Shown piece after piece: positions 1 through 10,910 of a stretch of DNA of 64,000 bases (the stretch's first letter is position 1; each line of letters opens with the position of its first letter). This DNA is from Topomyia yanbarensis (Eukaryota; Arthropoda; Insecta; Diptera; Culicidae). Where the stretch lies: NCBI RefSeq assembly GCF_030247195.1, contig NC_080670.1, positions 162,512,080-162,576,079 on the forward strand, read 5' to 3'. Below the pieces are notes generated by a model. That model had not been told where the DNA came from. It worked only from the letters and a program-made list of their open reading frames with translations, and did not search any database. The position numbers and the translations under genes are program-made.

Positions 1-83
1 AACTAAATCGAGGGGTGTGCATACAGTATGATGTGTAATTAGGGTAATGGTATTTATTTAATTTTATAAATGTATCTCGCATT

Positions 84-347
84 GTGGTTGTCGCCAACAG
101 TAAGTATAGAAGTTGGATTCTACTTCTTCTTTACCGACGCCATAGAGGTGACTCCACTATCTGGACGAGATATCGATTCATCAACTCATGGACCGGGGAC
201 CAACGGCTTTACTTCCCTTCCGAAGGAAGACGTGACCACAGATTTTTTCACCTCAGAAAAATCTCAACGACCTCGGCTGGAATTGAACCCAGGCCAACTG
301 GAATGAGTGGCGGTCACGCTTACCACTCAACCACCGGCGCCGTCTCC
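84..347 (-). mobile_element. tRNA-derived SINE, minus strand
   Basis: Read on the minus strand, the head resembles a tRNA gene. A box A-like stretch (TGGTTGAGTGGTAAGCG, plus-strand 317-333) is followed by a box B-like GGTTCAATTCC (279-289), at the spacing of an internal RNA polymerase III promoter. The tRNA-like part runs into unrelated sequence that continues to about position 84, as in tRNA-derived SINEs. Both ends are approximate and I could not see a target-site duplication. A true tRNA gene is unlikely because the anticodon and acceptor arms do not pair well. Confidence 0.55.
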
Positions 348-434
348 GTGTTGGTCGTCTGCGATGTAGTGTTTGCAGTGAAAGAAAATAGGGTTCAAAA
401 AAACCTGCTCGAATAGTTTTGATAAGACACTTAA

Positions 435-687
435 CCCGAGCAAATACTCATCGGTTCAAACACCACATAGCCCCTTGAAAAGACCTTAAACATGGTCCGT
501 GCAAAGATTCCCAACCATCAAGACACCATAAAATGGTCTCAATAACCCATAAATACACCAACATATGGTATTTTATATGGGATCTAACGGACCATTGTAA
601 TGGTGTTTTCATGGGTTGAACCCATTTCAAACACCCATGTTAACCCCCATGAGCATGGGGGTATTATGGGCTTTCCGTTTGCTCGGG
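435..687. mobile_element. small MITE-like element with CCCGAGCAAA terminal inverted repeats
   Basis: The sequence CCCGAGCAAA at 435-444 recurs in inverted form as TTTGCTCGGG at 678-687, bounding 253 bp. The interior is rich in CCCAT/ATGGG words and has a near-palindromic stretch around 640-670. There is no coding capacity. No clear target-site duplication is visible, so the superfamily is unknown. Confidence 0.4.
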
Positions 688-2066
688 AAACACGAGATTC
701 CCCGATAATTATTAATGTTTGATTTATTTCCGTTTTGGTAACCTGGAAACATGTGCATGAAGGGAATATTCCTGTAGTGAGTGATAGCACGAAGACTCGC
801 CGAAGTGGTTTAGGAAGTTCGTTGATGCACTTTTTGACAAAAATCGAGAAATCGTCATCTGGACCATGGGAACTAAATAGTTTCAGCTTGGAGTTTGCTG
901 CAAGAATTTCAGCATTAACATCACAAATTCGGTTAGTGGTTGGTCCCAGGGAAGGTGTTAGATTGGCGGAAGTAGTGGCTTGTTGTGGTGAAAGGCTCTC
1001 GTCGAAAAAAAAAAACGCTTGAAAATTTGTCAGAGAACAGTTGGCAAATTTCCTTAGTGTGGGAGCCTAAAAATCCATTAAATGACATACAAGTTGGTAA
1101 GCCGGCTTCTTTTCGCTGCTCACTCACATATTTCCAAAACGACTAGGGCTTAGATTTCAGATGACGCTCGACGTTTCGCTGCTGTCTAAAAAAGGCGCGT
1201 CTGCTTTGTTGTTTGTATTCGTAGTTGAGTTGAATGTAGTGGTTTCCTAATGCAAGAGTCTTTTGTTTCGAGAATTTTTTTTTTAAATGCGTGTCGACTT
1301 TCTAACCGTCCTAGGTCGTTTTCGTCTCACTGTGCGCCAAGTTGTAATGTGGGAAATACGTTCTGCTACCTGCGGGCAGATGGCGAAGGGAGGGCGTGAA
1401 TTTTTGTGGGTAATTTCACACAAATTCGGTGATGTAAACAGTAAGGATTTTTCACGACACAAAAACAAACAGGAAACACTTGTAAACTTCATATTATCAA
1501 GGGCGACAATAAAATTCACAACCGACTGATGCGATAAATGACGATTAAAAAACTCAAATATTAAAAAAAAATTAAACCCGCATTTTGTGTACAAACTCAA
1601 ACACGCTATTTCGTTCCAAAACACGTGCACATGTTCGCCTGCACAATAGAACCCCATGTACGTACACGGTGTGCGTACACAAAGGTTCGTGGCGCCAGAT
1701 TTCCCTTTCTCACTTTTATCACGACTAGCTTTGACTCTTTTTGTCTTGTGCGATACGTTCTCGTGTACGCACCCGGTATACGTACACGGATGTTTGAACA
1801 TGTGTGAGGTTGAACGCGTGCACGAAATTTTGTACACAGGTACAAACTTGTCGATGTTCATGGGAAGTCTGCAAACAACTCATCGGTGAAAATACACAAA
1901 CAAAAAGGGCTTTGTCCTTTCTATGTTATGCCAATTTCTAACGTAAACTATCCTTATATCAGTTCACGTCACGATGGATGCATGAACGAAAAACTCAACA
2001 AAACCAACGAAAGATGGATACCAAACGAAAATGTGAGCTAATCGAAAGGGAAAGGCTTCTTTGGAT
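688..2066. other. no gene recognised; near-palindromic ACGTACAC pair
   Basis: No coding region can be assigned here. The only structure is a loose inverted pair around 1620-1690 and 1760-1830, where words such as GTACGTACAC and GTGTACGCACC face each other. A 192-codon minus-strand open frame (1283-1861) runs across this pair and I regard it as chance. The remainder is AT-rich sequence without visible repeats. Confidence 0.5.
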
Positions 2067-4320
2067 GAAAAAAACTGAACTAAAAGTCCTAGCGATCTAA
2101 ATTTTTTTTTGCAAATATCTCAATTACACTAGTTTACAGCATTTTTGAATTAAATAAACTGGTGGTCATTTTCAATGTAAAATCGTGTGCTGAATCCGAG
2201 AAAGAGGTAAAAAAATTGCAGTAGAACAGCTTTCGAGTTAAAGTATAAAAATGAATTTTACATTTAAAATAAAAAGTACGTTCAATAAAATCCAAATATC
2301 TTCGGTTGTAGTGCATCGATATGAAATATTATAATGTTGAATTAAAGGTAATTGAATTCCCTTTCGATCGTTAGAACATTTTGTTTCAGTGCGACTACTG
2401 GTTCTGGCGTTATTTACGAATTTATTGAAATTTTTCTTAATTTTCGTCATTTTTTGAATAAAAATTAGCGTTTGTTCAATATTTTGGGTAAGATAAAGCG
2501 ATCCTAAAAATATTTTTATGGGAAATTAAAGCTGCTAATAACCAATAAAAATAAGCACTTATTGGGTTGAATCGGATGGAAATTGTGAAAGTTATTAAAT
2601 TTTTTGTAGAATGAAGATTTTTGAGTATCTCTGGTTCAACTTATTGAACCTTCTCGATTCCAGTTTTTTTCTTGGGTTTGTTTCATAATGAATGAGAGAT
2701 TCTCTGTCAGAATTCTGTTAAACAAGTAAATTGAAGAATTTTGAGAGAATTTAATGTGGGGTAATATTCGAACTCGTTTATACAATTGATTCAAGACTTC
2801 TGATAACAATAATTATAGGCTCAGTGGAGTAATGTTATTAAAAATTTGGCATTAAAAAATACGCATAATATTTAAATGTGTCATACAGAATCATATATGC
2901 TGAAAATACGTTGTAAGCTGCACGCTTCACAACGCCTTGATACACACATCGGAAGCTTAAAATGTTAAATTCGGACGCTAGCTTCACGAATGATGACTTA
3001 TCCACCGAATTCGTCACGTTTTGTTCTACTAACAATTTATTTTACGTTATTCAAACGTCTTGAAGTTTATAATTTGAAATTATATTGGATTCACAATGGC
3101 TTCCTCGATGTACCGATTTTACTGTACTGGTTCACAAAACTTCAATATACTACAATATATTATGTAGAACATCTAAGCGCAATCACAAAATATTCTACGT
3201 TTCGTCAAATTATTCTGAAGATCCGATTTTGAAATTTTAAACCTAAAATAAGTCTTGTTCGATGTCCTACATAATTTTAAAACACGAATTAAAACAAATT
3301 AAAAGTTTTACATATTATTAATTTTATAATACTTGACGTATGTAGTATCACATATTTCTACGGATTCGTATAGTTTGTATTAACATTGTACAAAACCCAG
3401 TTGAGCAGCTGGCGTTTCAAAAAACGAAATTAATGACATGTGAGGAATTAGTTTACAACGAAATTTGTATTATAAGAGTGTTATTTTATGTAATACACTT
3501 GTAAATATTACAAGCAGTATTGCATACCGATCATTCGATGACTTATAATTTCATTGAGTCTGAAATTATTGCTATTAGAAGTCTTGAATCATTTGGATAA
3601 ACGAGTTCGAATATTACCCCACAGTAAAATCTTTCAAAAATCTTCCATTTATTTGTTTAACAGATTTCTGACTAAGAGTCCCTCATATATTATGAAACAA
3701 GCCCTAGAAAAAATTGGAATCGACGCGGTTCAATACAGGACCCACAGGAACACAAAAATCTCCATTGTATTAAAAATAGAATAACTTTCGAAATTTCCAT
3801 CCGAATAAAACTAATAAGTGCTTATTTTCATTGGTTATTATTAGGCTTTAATTTCCCATAAAAATATATTTTTTAGGATTGCTTTATCTTGCCCAAAGTA
3901 TTGACCAAACGCTCATTTTTCTTCAAAAAATGACGAAAAATTAAGAAAAAGTTCAATAAATTCGTAAATAACGCCAGAACCAGTAGTCACACTGAAACAA
4001 AATGTTCTAACGATCGAAAGTGAATTCAATTATCTTCAGTTCAACATTACAATATTTCATATCGATGCACTACAACCGAAGAAATTTGGATTTTACTGAA
4101 CGCACTTTATATTTTACAGGTAAAATTCATTTTTATGCTGTAACTCGAAAACTGTTATACTGTAAATTTTTTGGACCTGATTTTCGGGTTCAGCACGAAA
4201 TTTTACATCAGAAATGGTGCTCGAATATTGAAGCTCAGATTTTTCTTTTTATTTTGTAAACTAGTGTTATTGAACTGAATAATAGATTTTTCGCAGAATT
4301 TTTCGTAGGTCAGTTTTTTC
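2067..4320. repeat. large imperfect inverted repeat (foldback-like), arms ~770 bp
   Basis: The left arm (about 2067-2840) and right arm (about 3541-4320) are diverged reverse complements. For example, the stretch near 2751-2800 with GGGGTAATATTCGAACTCG faces CGAGTTCGAATATTACCCC near 3601-3620. A ~60-codon frame on the minus strand at 2134-2316 has a clear relative on the plus strand at 4020-4259, which is a product of the palindrome and not a gene. A ~700-bp AT-rich spacer separates the arms. No target duplication was found, so it may be an old foldback element or two head-to-head copies of one repeat. Confidence 0.6.
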
Positions 4321-4439
4321 GAAAAATAATATCAAAACATGCAAAAATGGAGTGTATTATTATGTTGGTCTGTAAATGATTCTGAGAGACAGGGATAACT
4401 TCTCAATTGGCATAAAAAATAGATTGTGTGGTTTTTGAG

Positions 4440-5060
4440 GTCGCTGATTACGATTCTGATAACAAACAGAATTTGAAAATTCAAAATGGCGAATACCCAA
4501 TGGCACTCATTTTTTTACGAAATTTGCGAATTTTAGTACAATAAGCATAAAACTCGATTTACGAGAGTTTTGAGGTCGTTCATTACGATTGTGATGTCAG
4601 AATTCGAAAACACAAAATGACGCCCAGCACATGTCGCCATATTGGATCCGCTATCACCAAATTTGCAGTTATAACGTCACCATTGTGGTCAGCGACCCCC
4701 TAAAAGACGTTATAGGTCAATATAAAAAAACATGAAATTTTACCAAACCCATTCGCCGTATTAGATCCGCCATTTTTAATTTGACAATTCTAACGTCAGA
4801 ATCACAGCCAGCGACCCCGAAAACTCCATTGTAAGACGTTTTACCCAAAATATAAAATAAGCATGAGATTTAGCCAAGTACAGTCGCCATATTGGATCAG
4901 CCATTTTAAATATTACATTTTCGATGTCAGAATCAGAATCAGCGACCCCGAAAACACCCTTGTATGTCGTTTTTGGCCAATATAAAAAACATGAAATTTA
5001 GCCAAGCACAGTCGCCATATTGAATCAGAATCAGCGAGCCTGAAAACCTGTATAAAATTA
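4440..5060. repeat. degenerate tandem repeat, ~130-bp unit
   Basis: About four to five diverged copies of a unit share the words GTCGCCATATTGGATC, then a stretch with GTCAGAATCA, then AGCGACCCCGAAAAC, then AATATAAAAAACATGAAATTTAGCCAAG. The spacing between copies of AGCGACCCC is roughly 125-135 bp. There is no coding potential. It may be the subterminal part of a dispersed transposon. Confidence 0.55.
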
Positions 5061-5460
5061 AAAATAACAGTGTTAACAATGTAAAAACAAATCGCGTCTC
5101 AAAGGGTTAAGAGGGTCTCCTCATCAGTCAGCTTCAAAACTCGATTTTTTGCTTCAATCGTTAGAATTATTATCAGTTGTTTTTTTTTGATTTTGTTCCT
5201 TCTAAAAACTTTAAAGCCCATTTTATGAAAACCATGTTTTTCAAAAGTCCGTACACGGTTACAAAAAAAACTGTAACAGCTATATATACAAGTAAAACAT
5301 TATTTTCAGAGAACTACTACTTATGCACAGACTAGACTAAACTAAACTAAACGTTTCTGACAAAACGTACCGCTACTGCCAAACTAGGTAAACTAAAATT
5401 CTAAAGATCCCTTCTTCGTTGATTCCAGTCCTATTTCGATGGTCGTCAGCTTAGCTAGCA
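5061..5460. other. no gene recognised
   Basis: AT-rich sequence between the tandem repeat and the first nested transposon. No open frame or repeat can be supported. Confidence 0.4.
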
Positions 5461-5564
5461 TACAGGGTGTTTGGTTTATGAGTAAGAATCTCTCGAGGGG
5501 TGATTTATTGTCATATTTGGAGCAAAAAATCGTTCTTCACATTAGAGATGGTCGGGTTTCATTT

Positions 5565-5830
5565 TTTTCGAACCCGATCCCGACCCGAACCCGAGCGCAT
5601 GAAAATTTAAAAACCCGAACCCGACCCGAGCCCGAAATTATAAAATTTGAAAAACCCGAACCCGACCCGAGCCCGAACATTTTAAAACTTAAAAACCCGA
5701 ACCCGACCCGCACCCGAGAATGAAAATTTTGTAAAACCCGAACCCGACCCGACCCGAGAATTTTAAAATTTGAAAACCCGAACCCGACCCGAACCCGAAA
5801 ATTTAAAATTTGAGAAGCCCGATCCGAACC
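5565..5830 (+). repeat. (CCCGAA/CCCGA)n array, left end of element B
   Basis: Runs of AACCCGAACCCGACCCGAG alternate with AT-rich spacers such as ATTTTAAAATTTGAAA, giving a higher-order unit of about 45 bp repeated five times. It produces spurious Asn-Pro/Thr-Arg-rich open frames. Its position inside a transposon end argues against a telomeric origin. Confidence 0.8.
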
Positions 5831-5839
5831 TAACTTGCT

Positions 5840-7676
5840 GGGAAAATGTACTTTTGCATATAAAATATTTAAAATAATCCATAAAGAATTGTAAAACGAT
5901 CCATAAAAAAGTTGTCAATGTTCCATAAAACAAAACTGAAAATCCATAAAACTGTGAGAATGATCCATAGAAAAGGGTGATTTGATCCATAGATTTGGTA
6001 AAATTGAACCATAAAATGGTCTCAAAAGAGCACTAAAATAGTAATAAAAGAGCAATTAAAATGAACCAATGCCCCATAAAAATATTGGAAATGTTCCATA
6101 AAATGATACATTTTGCGCCATAAATTAACTGACATTGATCCATAGCATATTAACAATGTACATTAAAACACATCGATATGTTCCATAATATCGACAAAAA
6201 TGTTCCACGGTATTACAAAATGGAGCAATAAAATGTCAGAAAAAGTTCCATAAATTTGATGAAAATGTTTGCTAAATAATTTTTCTTGGTCCATAGAAGA
6301 TGTAAAAATGAACATTAGAAATGATTCATATATCGAACGAAATTATGATTCATGGATATTTACAAAACGATCCATAAGAAAAGAAAATGTAAAACGACCC
6401 ATTAATATGTGCTTATGCATTAGAAAAAATAAATTTAATGAATTCATGCGAAATTTTATGGTAAACTTAAAAAATAAGTTGTGCTTAATAATTCTCATAA
6501 CAGTGACAGTGTTTTAACAAGTGAGCTTATACTGGGAGCTAGTGTGATGCGGCTTGGCCGCATATCCGAGGCCAAGGATCCGAAGCGGCGCAAAGCCGCT
6601 GAGGATCCGTTGGACGAGGCATTGATTAACCCGTAGCTGGAATTGCAGGCAAACCTGTGGTTCTCTCGTTTGCCCGGTTTACTTAAACATAGGGGCTATA
6701 GCTAGTTAAAAGCCGACTGAGCGGCAGCGAAGTCGGACAGTGCACAAGAAAGCGATGTGGCGTAGCCACATTAGTCAGTGTTCGTGTATAAAGTGTCCGT
6801 TTTCGCTTCAGATAGTTATTCAGATAGTATTTGCGACTCATGCCAGCCTGTATAGGTGGTCTAATAACACTCAGCGCTCTAATATCATAAATACCCTGAC
6901 GTTTAAAGAGTTGCCATAATGATTTCAGGTTAGCTAAGGTCAGTTAGCTGACTAGTTGGGTACGGAAGCTGAAGTTTAACTATAATGTATGCATTGTTTG
7001 TTGTAGTTTGACATGACAACCAAATGTAATAAACTTTATTATTCGTTCGAATAGCAAAAATTTCGCATGAATTCATTAAATTTAATTTTTCTGGTGCATA
7101 AGCACATATTAATGGATCGTTTAACATTTTATTTTCTTATGGATCGTTTTGTAAATATCCATGAACCATAATTTAACGTTCGATATATGAATCATTTCTA
7201 ATGTTCATTTTTACATCTTCTATGGACCAAGAAAAATTATTTAGCAAACATTTTCATCAAATTTATGGAACTTTTTCTGACATTTTATTGCTCCATTTTG
7301 TAATACCGTGGAACACTTTTGTCGATATTATGGAACATATCGACGTGTTTTAATGTACATTGTTAATATTCTATGGATCAATGTCAGTTAATTTATGGCG
7401 CAAAATGTATCATTTTATGGAACATTTCCAATATTTTTATGGGGCATTGGTTCATTTTAATTGCTCTTTTATTACTATTTTAGTGCTCTTTTGCGATTAT
7501 TTTATGGTTCAATTTTACATAATCTATGGATTAAATCACCCTTTTGTATGGATCATTCACACTTTTTTATGGATTTTCAGTTTTGTTTTATGGAACATGG
7601 ACAACTTTTTTATGGATCGTTTTTCAATTTTTTATGGATAATTTTTGTTGTTTTAGTGGCGCAAACTTAGGGCTGC
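5840..7676. mobile_element. element C: foldback element with ~590-bp palindromic arms, nested in B
   Basis: The left arm 5871-6458 and right arm 7056-7646 are near-perfect reverse complements. Both are built from loosely periodic ATCCATAAA/TTCCATAAA words every ~25-35 bp. The 11-bp sequence CCTAACTTGCT occurs at 5829-5839 and 7677-7687 and looks like the target-site duplication. Between the arms lies about 600 bp whose middle part is much more GC-rich (see the core entry). Short frames in the arms are products of the repeat, not genes. No transposase is present. Confidence 0.65.
6530..6975. other. GC-rich hairpin-dense core of element C, function unknown
   Basis: Several exact stems are visible. 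ATGCGGC/GCCGCAT with a 3-nt loop spans 6547-6563 and ATGTGGC/GCCACAT with a 3-nt loop spans 6755-6771. GGATCC and AGCGGC stems at 6576-6608 are separated by a tandem G-A mismatch. GGCAAAC/GTTTGCC pairs 6648-6654 with 6668-6674. CCGACT/AGTCGG at 6713-6736 encloses a tandem G-A mismatch and a GC/GC pair. AGCTAA/TTAGCT pairs 6932-6937 with 6944-6949. An alternative pairing CTTGGCC (6553-6559) with GGCCAAG (6570-6576) would compete with the first two stems. I do not recognise a known RNA or transposon family. Confidence 0.5.
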
Positions 7677-7689
7677 CCTAACTTGCTAG

Positions 7690-9118
7690 TACGGAGAAGC
7701 AACCAAAGATCTCGAAGATTTTTAATTCTAGGCACCCGACCTGGACCCTTGACTCATCTAAGAATAGTAGAATCACTCGAATCTGAAGTAGCACCATACG
7801 CATTGAGTTATATCTGCATATGGAAAAACAAATCACTGCCGAGTAGAATCCGCATTTATATTTACTATTATTGAACGTCAAATTTGTAACGTGCTGAGAA
7901 ACTTGATAAATCGTTGATATCTTAACCGGAATTTAAGTTAAATCGGCGGCCAAATCATGGGGAAACAGATAGCTTAATGATCACAGTTTCCAACAACCTT
8001 GCCCGTCGTAATTAACCAAAAAAAATTTATCAGAAACCATTCCTGCAAGGCAGTTTCGTATAATTTATTACATGTATTAAATTAAGCTATGGCAATTGGC
8101 AATTCGCATTCGACAGTTTACATGACGTCACCCACGTTACTGGTTGGAACTGTCAAACCTGTATCGAAGGGTATCAATCATTTTCTGACGTGTTTTTGAT
8201 GTCCCATCATTAGCATTAGGACGATCTATGATTGGGTATCTAAGTTATTTTATGCTTCAGATTATAGAGATCTCTGTTACTGCATATTGCTGTATTTTTA
8301 ACGTTTGTGTTGGCGTTAGGTTTTCAAAAAGCATCGGAATAAATATACTTTTTGACCGGTTTTTGAGAAAAATTGTTCAAAAGGAAATTTAATAAGCTTT
8401 ACAACGTCGTATAAATGGTCAAAATCGATTTGAAACTAACGAAGCTATAGCAATATGAAGAAACAAGGGAATTTTGACGTATTTTAAAGACTTGTTCTAT
8501 ACAAAATGAAATATTACATACTTAAATAGTCAAAACACGAATATTCTTAAGCAGGTTACTTTACGAATGATTTTAGAATAAAACTATGCAATTTAATTAT
8601 AAATTTAATAAAAATTAGACATACTAGAGCGATTTTAGTTCTGGGGTACGAATGTACCCCACAAAACCGTTTACGTAGAGAAAAAGTCGCCGCGGCCTAA
8701 GTATCGCTTTTAAAGTACCTGTCGAAATTTATATTCCATTATAGAAAGTTGAACTGATATTTTCCGATAAATTCCTGTTGACTTGGTTTATTACTAATTA
8801 TCATGAAAAATAATACGCAAAGAGATTTTAGATGTGAAACACGTATTGTTGAATGATCTTTCATGAATGTTCGTTTAAAAAATTAAATAATTCAGGCAGT
8901 TTGCGAACCTGAAGAGACGGAATTTTATGCAAGAATGAAAAAAAAAAACAATATTTGAGCACCAGAAAATACGACGAATTCTAGCGATTCAGAGGTGCTA
9001 ACGTTTGGTACAGTTATATGTGTCATCCATTCGTATTACGAAGTATAATTCACTACTACAAAAAAGACTGCGTTTTGTGTATAGACGCAAACAGTGTCAT
9101 GAAATGGATGGGTTGTTT
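7690..9118. other. interior of element B, no gene recognised
   Basis: AT-rich DNA with no supportable coding region. A short perfect palindrome, TGGGGTAC-GAAT-GTACCCCA, lies at about 8643-8662; similar words occur in other insect repeats, but no element boundaries can be drawn. Confidence 0.4.
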
Positions 9119-9358
9119 TGTTCAAAACCCGAACCCGACCCGACCCCGATAACTTCTAATTTGAAAAACCCGAACCCGACCCGAGCCCGCAAGTCCAAGA
9201 ATTCATAAACCCGGGCCCGACCCGAACCCGAGAGTTTTAAATTTGAAAACCCGGAATCCGACCCGAACCCGAGAAGCTTAAATTTACAGAACCCGACCCG
9301 AAACCCGTCGGGTTCGGATCGGGTCCGGGTTTCGGGTCCAAAAACCCGAACCCGACCA
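9119..9358 (+). repeat. (CCCGAA/CCCGA)n array, right end of element B
   Basis: Same degenerate array as at the left end of element B and in the same orientation. A short inverted segment (CGGGTTCGGATCGGG, about 9308-9340) precedes the terminal inverted repeat. It is non-coding. Confidence 0.8.
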
Positions 9359-9372
9359 TCTCTACTACACAT

Positions 9373-10690
9373 ACCATCAAATCTCAATCGTTACAGAGTT
9401 ATTGAACTTTTTGTGTAAAAAACTTGTTTATCCTAAAACACTTCTAACTCATAAAGTATACCTCGTATTTTAAATCTTTTAGTGCCATTGGAAAGGTGAG
9501 AAAATTTTCTATTCAATAATGTTCTCATGTCTTTCAGATAATTAGTTTTAATTACCTTTTAGTTGTAAAGTAGTTAAAAGTTAGTGTTTTTGATGAGGTT
9601 TTTGTTAATTTTCTCAAAATAATGAATTATGATTATAGCAATATCTATTATCCAAAAGTTGGGTTTGAGGACGATTCATAATTTGTTTTTCAACATAATA
9701 TTTCTATCTCTTCTCGTTTTCTTGTAATTTGACTTCTAAACTTTTCCTGTAATTCACTTGCAAGTTCTTAAAAGATTCTAATCTAAAAAATATGCTTTAT
9801 ATCGCTATTATCAGGACTTCATTGGATAGCTGAGAAAATTTTCTTTCGATGTATGTACAGATATCTTTTAGTTAAGTGTACTACAGGACTTTTTACTAGT
9901 AAAATAACTCAAAAGTTGCGTTTTTTGGTGATTTTTGTAATTATTGTAATTATTAATCAACTAAATTTATCGTCACTATTGTTCATTTGGTGTCCCTTAA
10001 TATTCTCTACAACTTATTTGACACTATATCCTTATCGCTTTTCATTTCGCTGCAATTTAATAGTTAACACAGCATGGCCTTATCACAAATGCAGTGGGTT
10101 CGAAATCGTTGCTTTTGCATATGAAACGAGAAGATAAAAATGATTTTGCTTCGAAACTAAAAGAGATAATTGAATGGAGTCAAAGGAAGAATTGTAGAAC
10201 TTGCTGAGATGCTTTAATACCATGATAATAATGGTGAAGTTTATTATTTACTATTTTAAGAAAATAACGAAAATGCTAATAATAAGACTAACTTTAAACT
10301 AATTAACTTCTAAAAGAATACTAAATTCACTTAATTGAAAGGTATTAATACATTTTTCTCTGCAAAATTTTCCTAGCTTTCGAATAAAAATAAGAAAAGG
10401 TACAATAAGTGCCATACTTTTTCAATAAGAGCTGGTATTAGTGAATATGAGATAAAAATATCCAAGTTCAATAACGCAAACACATGCAAACAAGACAAGT
10501 GTATCATGTCAAAGAACAAATTATACAACTTTTCAAGACTAAAAATTTGAATTATTGAAATAGTGATGTTAACTATTAAGATTTTCGTGTAGTGAACGAA
10601 AAATCGATCAAAATTGTTAAATTTTACATAAATTACTGTGAAAAGATTACTTAACCTCATTAGCTAAAACATTTGAGGACATTTTTCAGT
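9373..10690. other. interior of element A with degenerate subrepeats
   Basis: AT-rich DNA. A segment containing ATTGGAWAGSTGAGAAAATTTTC occurs at about 9490-9515, again near 9820-9845, and in inverted form near 10690-10715. These are diverged internal copies of the subterminal sequence of element A. No transposase frame is seen; short frames at 9853-10137 and 10373-10660 lack any recognisable motif. Confidence 0.45.
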
Positions 10691-10910
10691 GGAAAATTCT
10701 CTCACCTATCCAATGGATCTAAAAGATTTGAAATACAAAGTATATTTTTTGAGTTAGAGCTATTCTAAGACAACTAAGTTTTTAACACAAAAGGTTCAAT
10801 AACTGAGTAACGGTTGAGATTTCATGGCATGTGTAGAACAATTTTTTTCTCCAAATATAACAGTCAATCATCCCTCGAGAGATTCTTGACCATGAACCAA
10901 ACACCCTGTA

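Larger units (their letters stand above)
5543..9364. mobile_element. element B: hAT-like element with TAGAGATGGTCGGG ends, nested in A
   Basis: The ends TAGAGATGGTCGGGTTT (5543 on) and AACCCGACCATCTCTA (ending 9364) are inverted repeats. The flanks CTTCACAT (5535-5542) and CTACACAT (9365-9372) form an 8-bp duplication with one mismatch. The uninterrupted counterpart in the other arm of element A, near 10830-10840, shows a single copy of this site. An 8-bp duplication and a TAGNG terminus are typical of hAT elements. The element carries CCCGAA-rich arrays just inside both ends and no transposase, so it is non-autonomous. Confidence 0.65.
5463..10908. mobile_element. element A: CAGGGTG-ended DNA transposon, TA duplication, outermost of three nested elements
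   Basis: The left end CAGGGTGTTTGGTTTATG (from 5463) is mirrored by CATGAACCAAACACCCTG ending at 10908, and both ends are flanked by TA. The inverted arms continue inward for about 200 bp once element B is removed: 5463-5542 plus 9373-9515 pair with 10908 back to about 10690. TA flanks with inverted repeats suit a Tc1/mariner-like non-autonomous element, but the superfamily is not certain. No transposase frame is visible. Its own DNA is only ~1.6 kb; the rest is element B. Confidence 0.6.

Noticed and set aside
269..343. tRNA gene on the minus strand
   Set aside because: Box A and B are present but the arms do not fold into a proper cloverleaf, and the sequence continues into a SINE body.
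1283..1861. 192-codon minus-strand gene
   Set aside because: It overlaps a near-palindromic repeat, has no domain, and opposing frames are also open over the same stretch.
5565..9358. CCCGAA arrays as telomere-like repeats
   Set aside because: The unit is irregular, differs from the insect TTAGG repeat and lies inside the ends of a DNA transposon.
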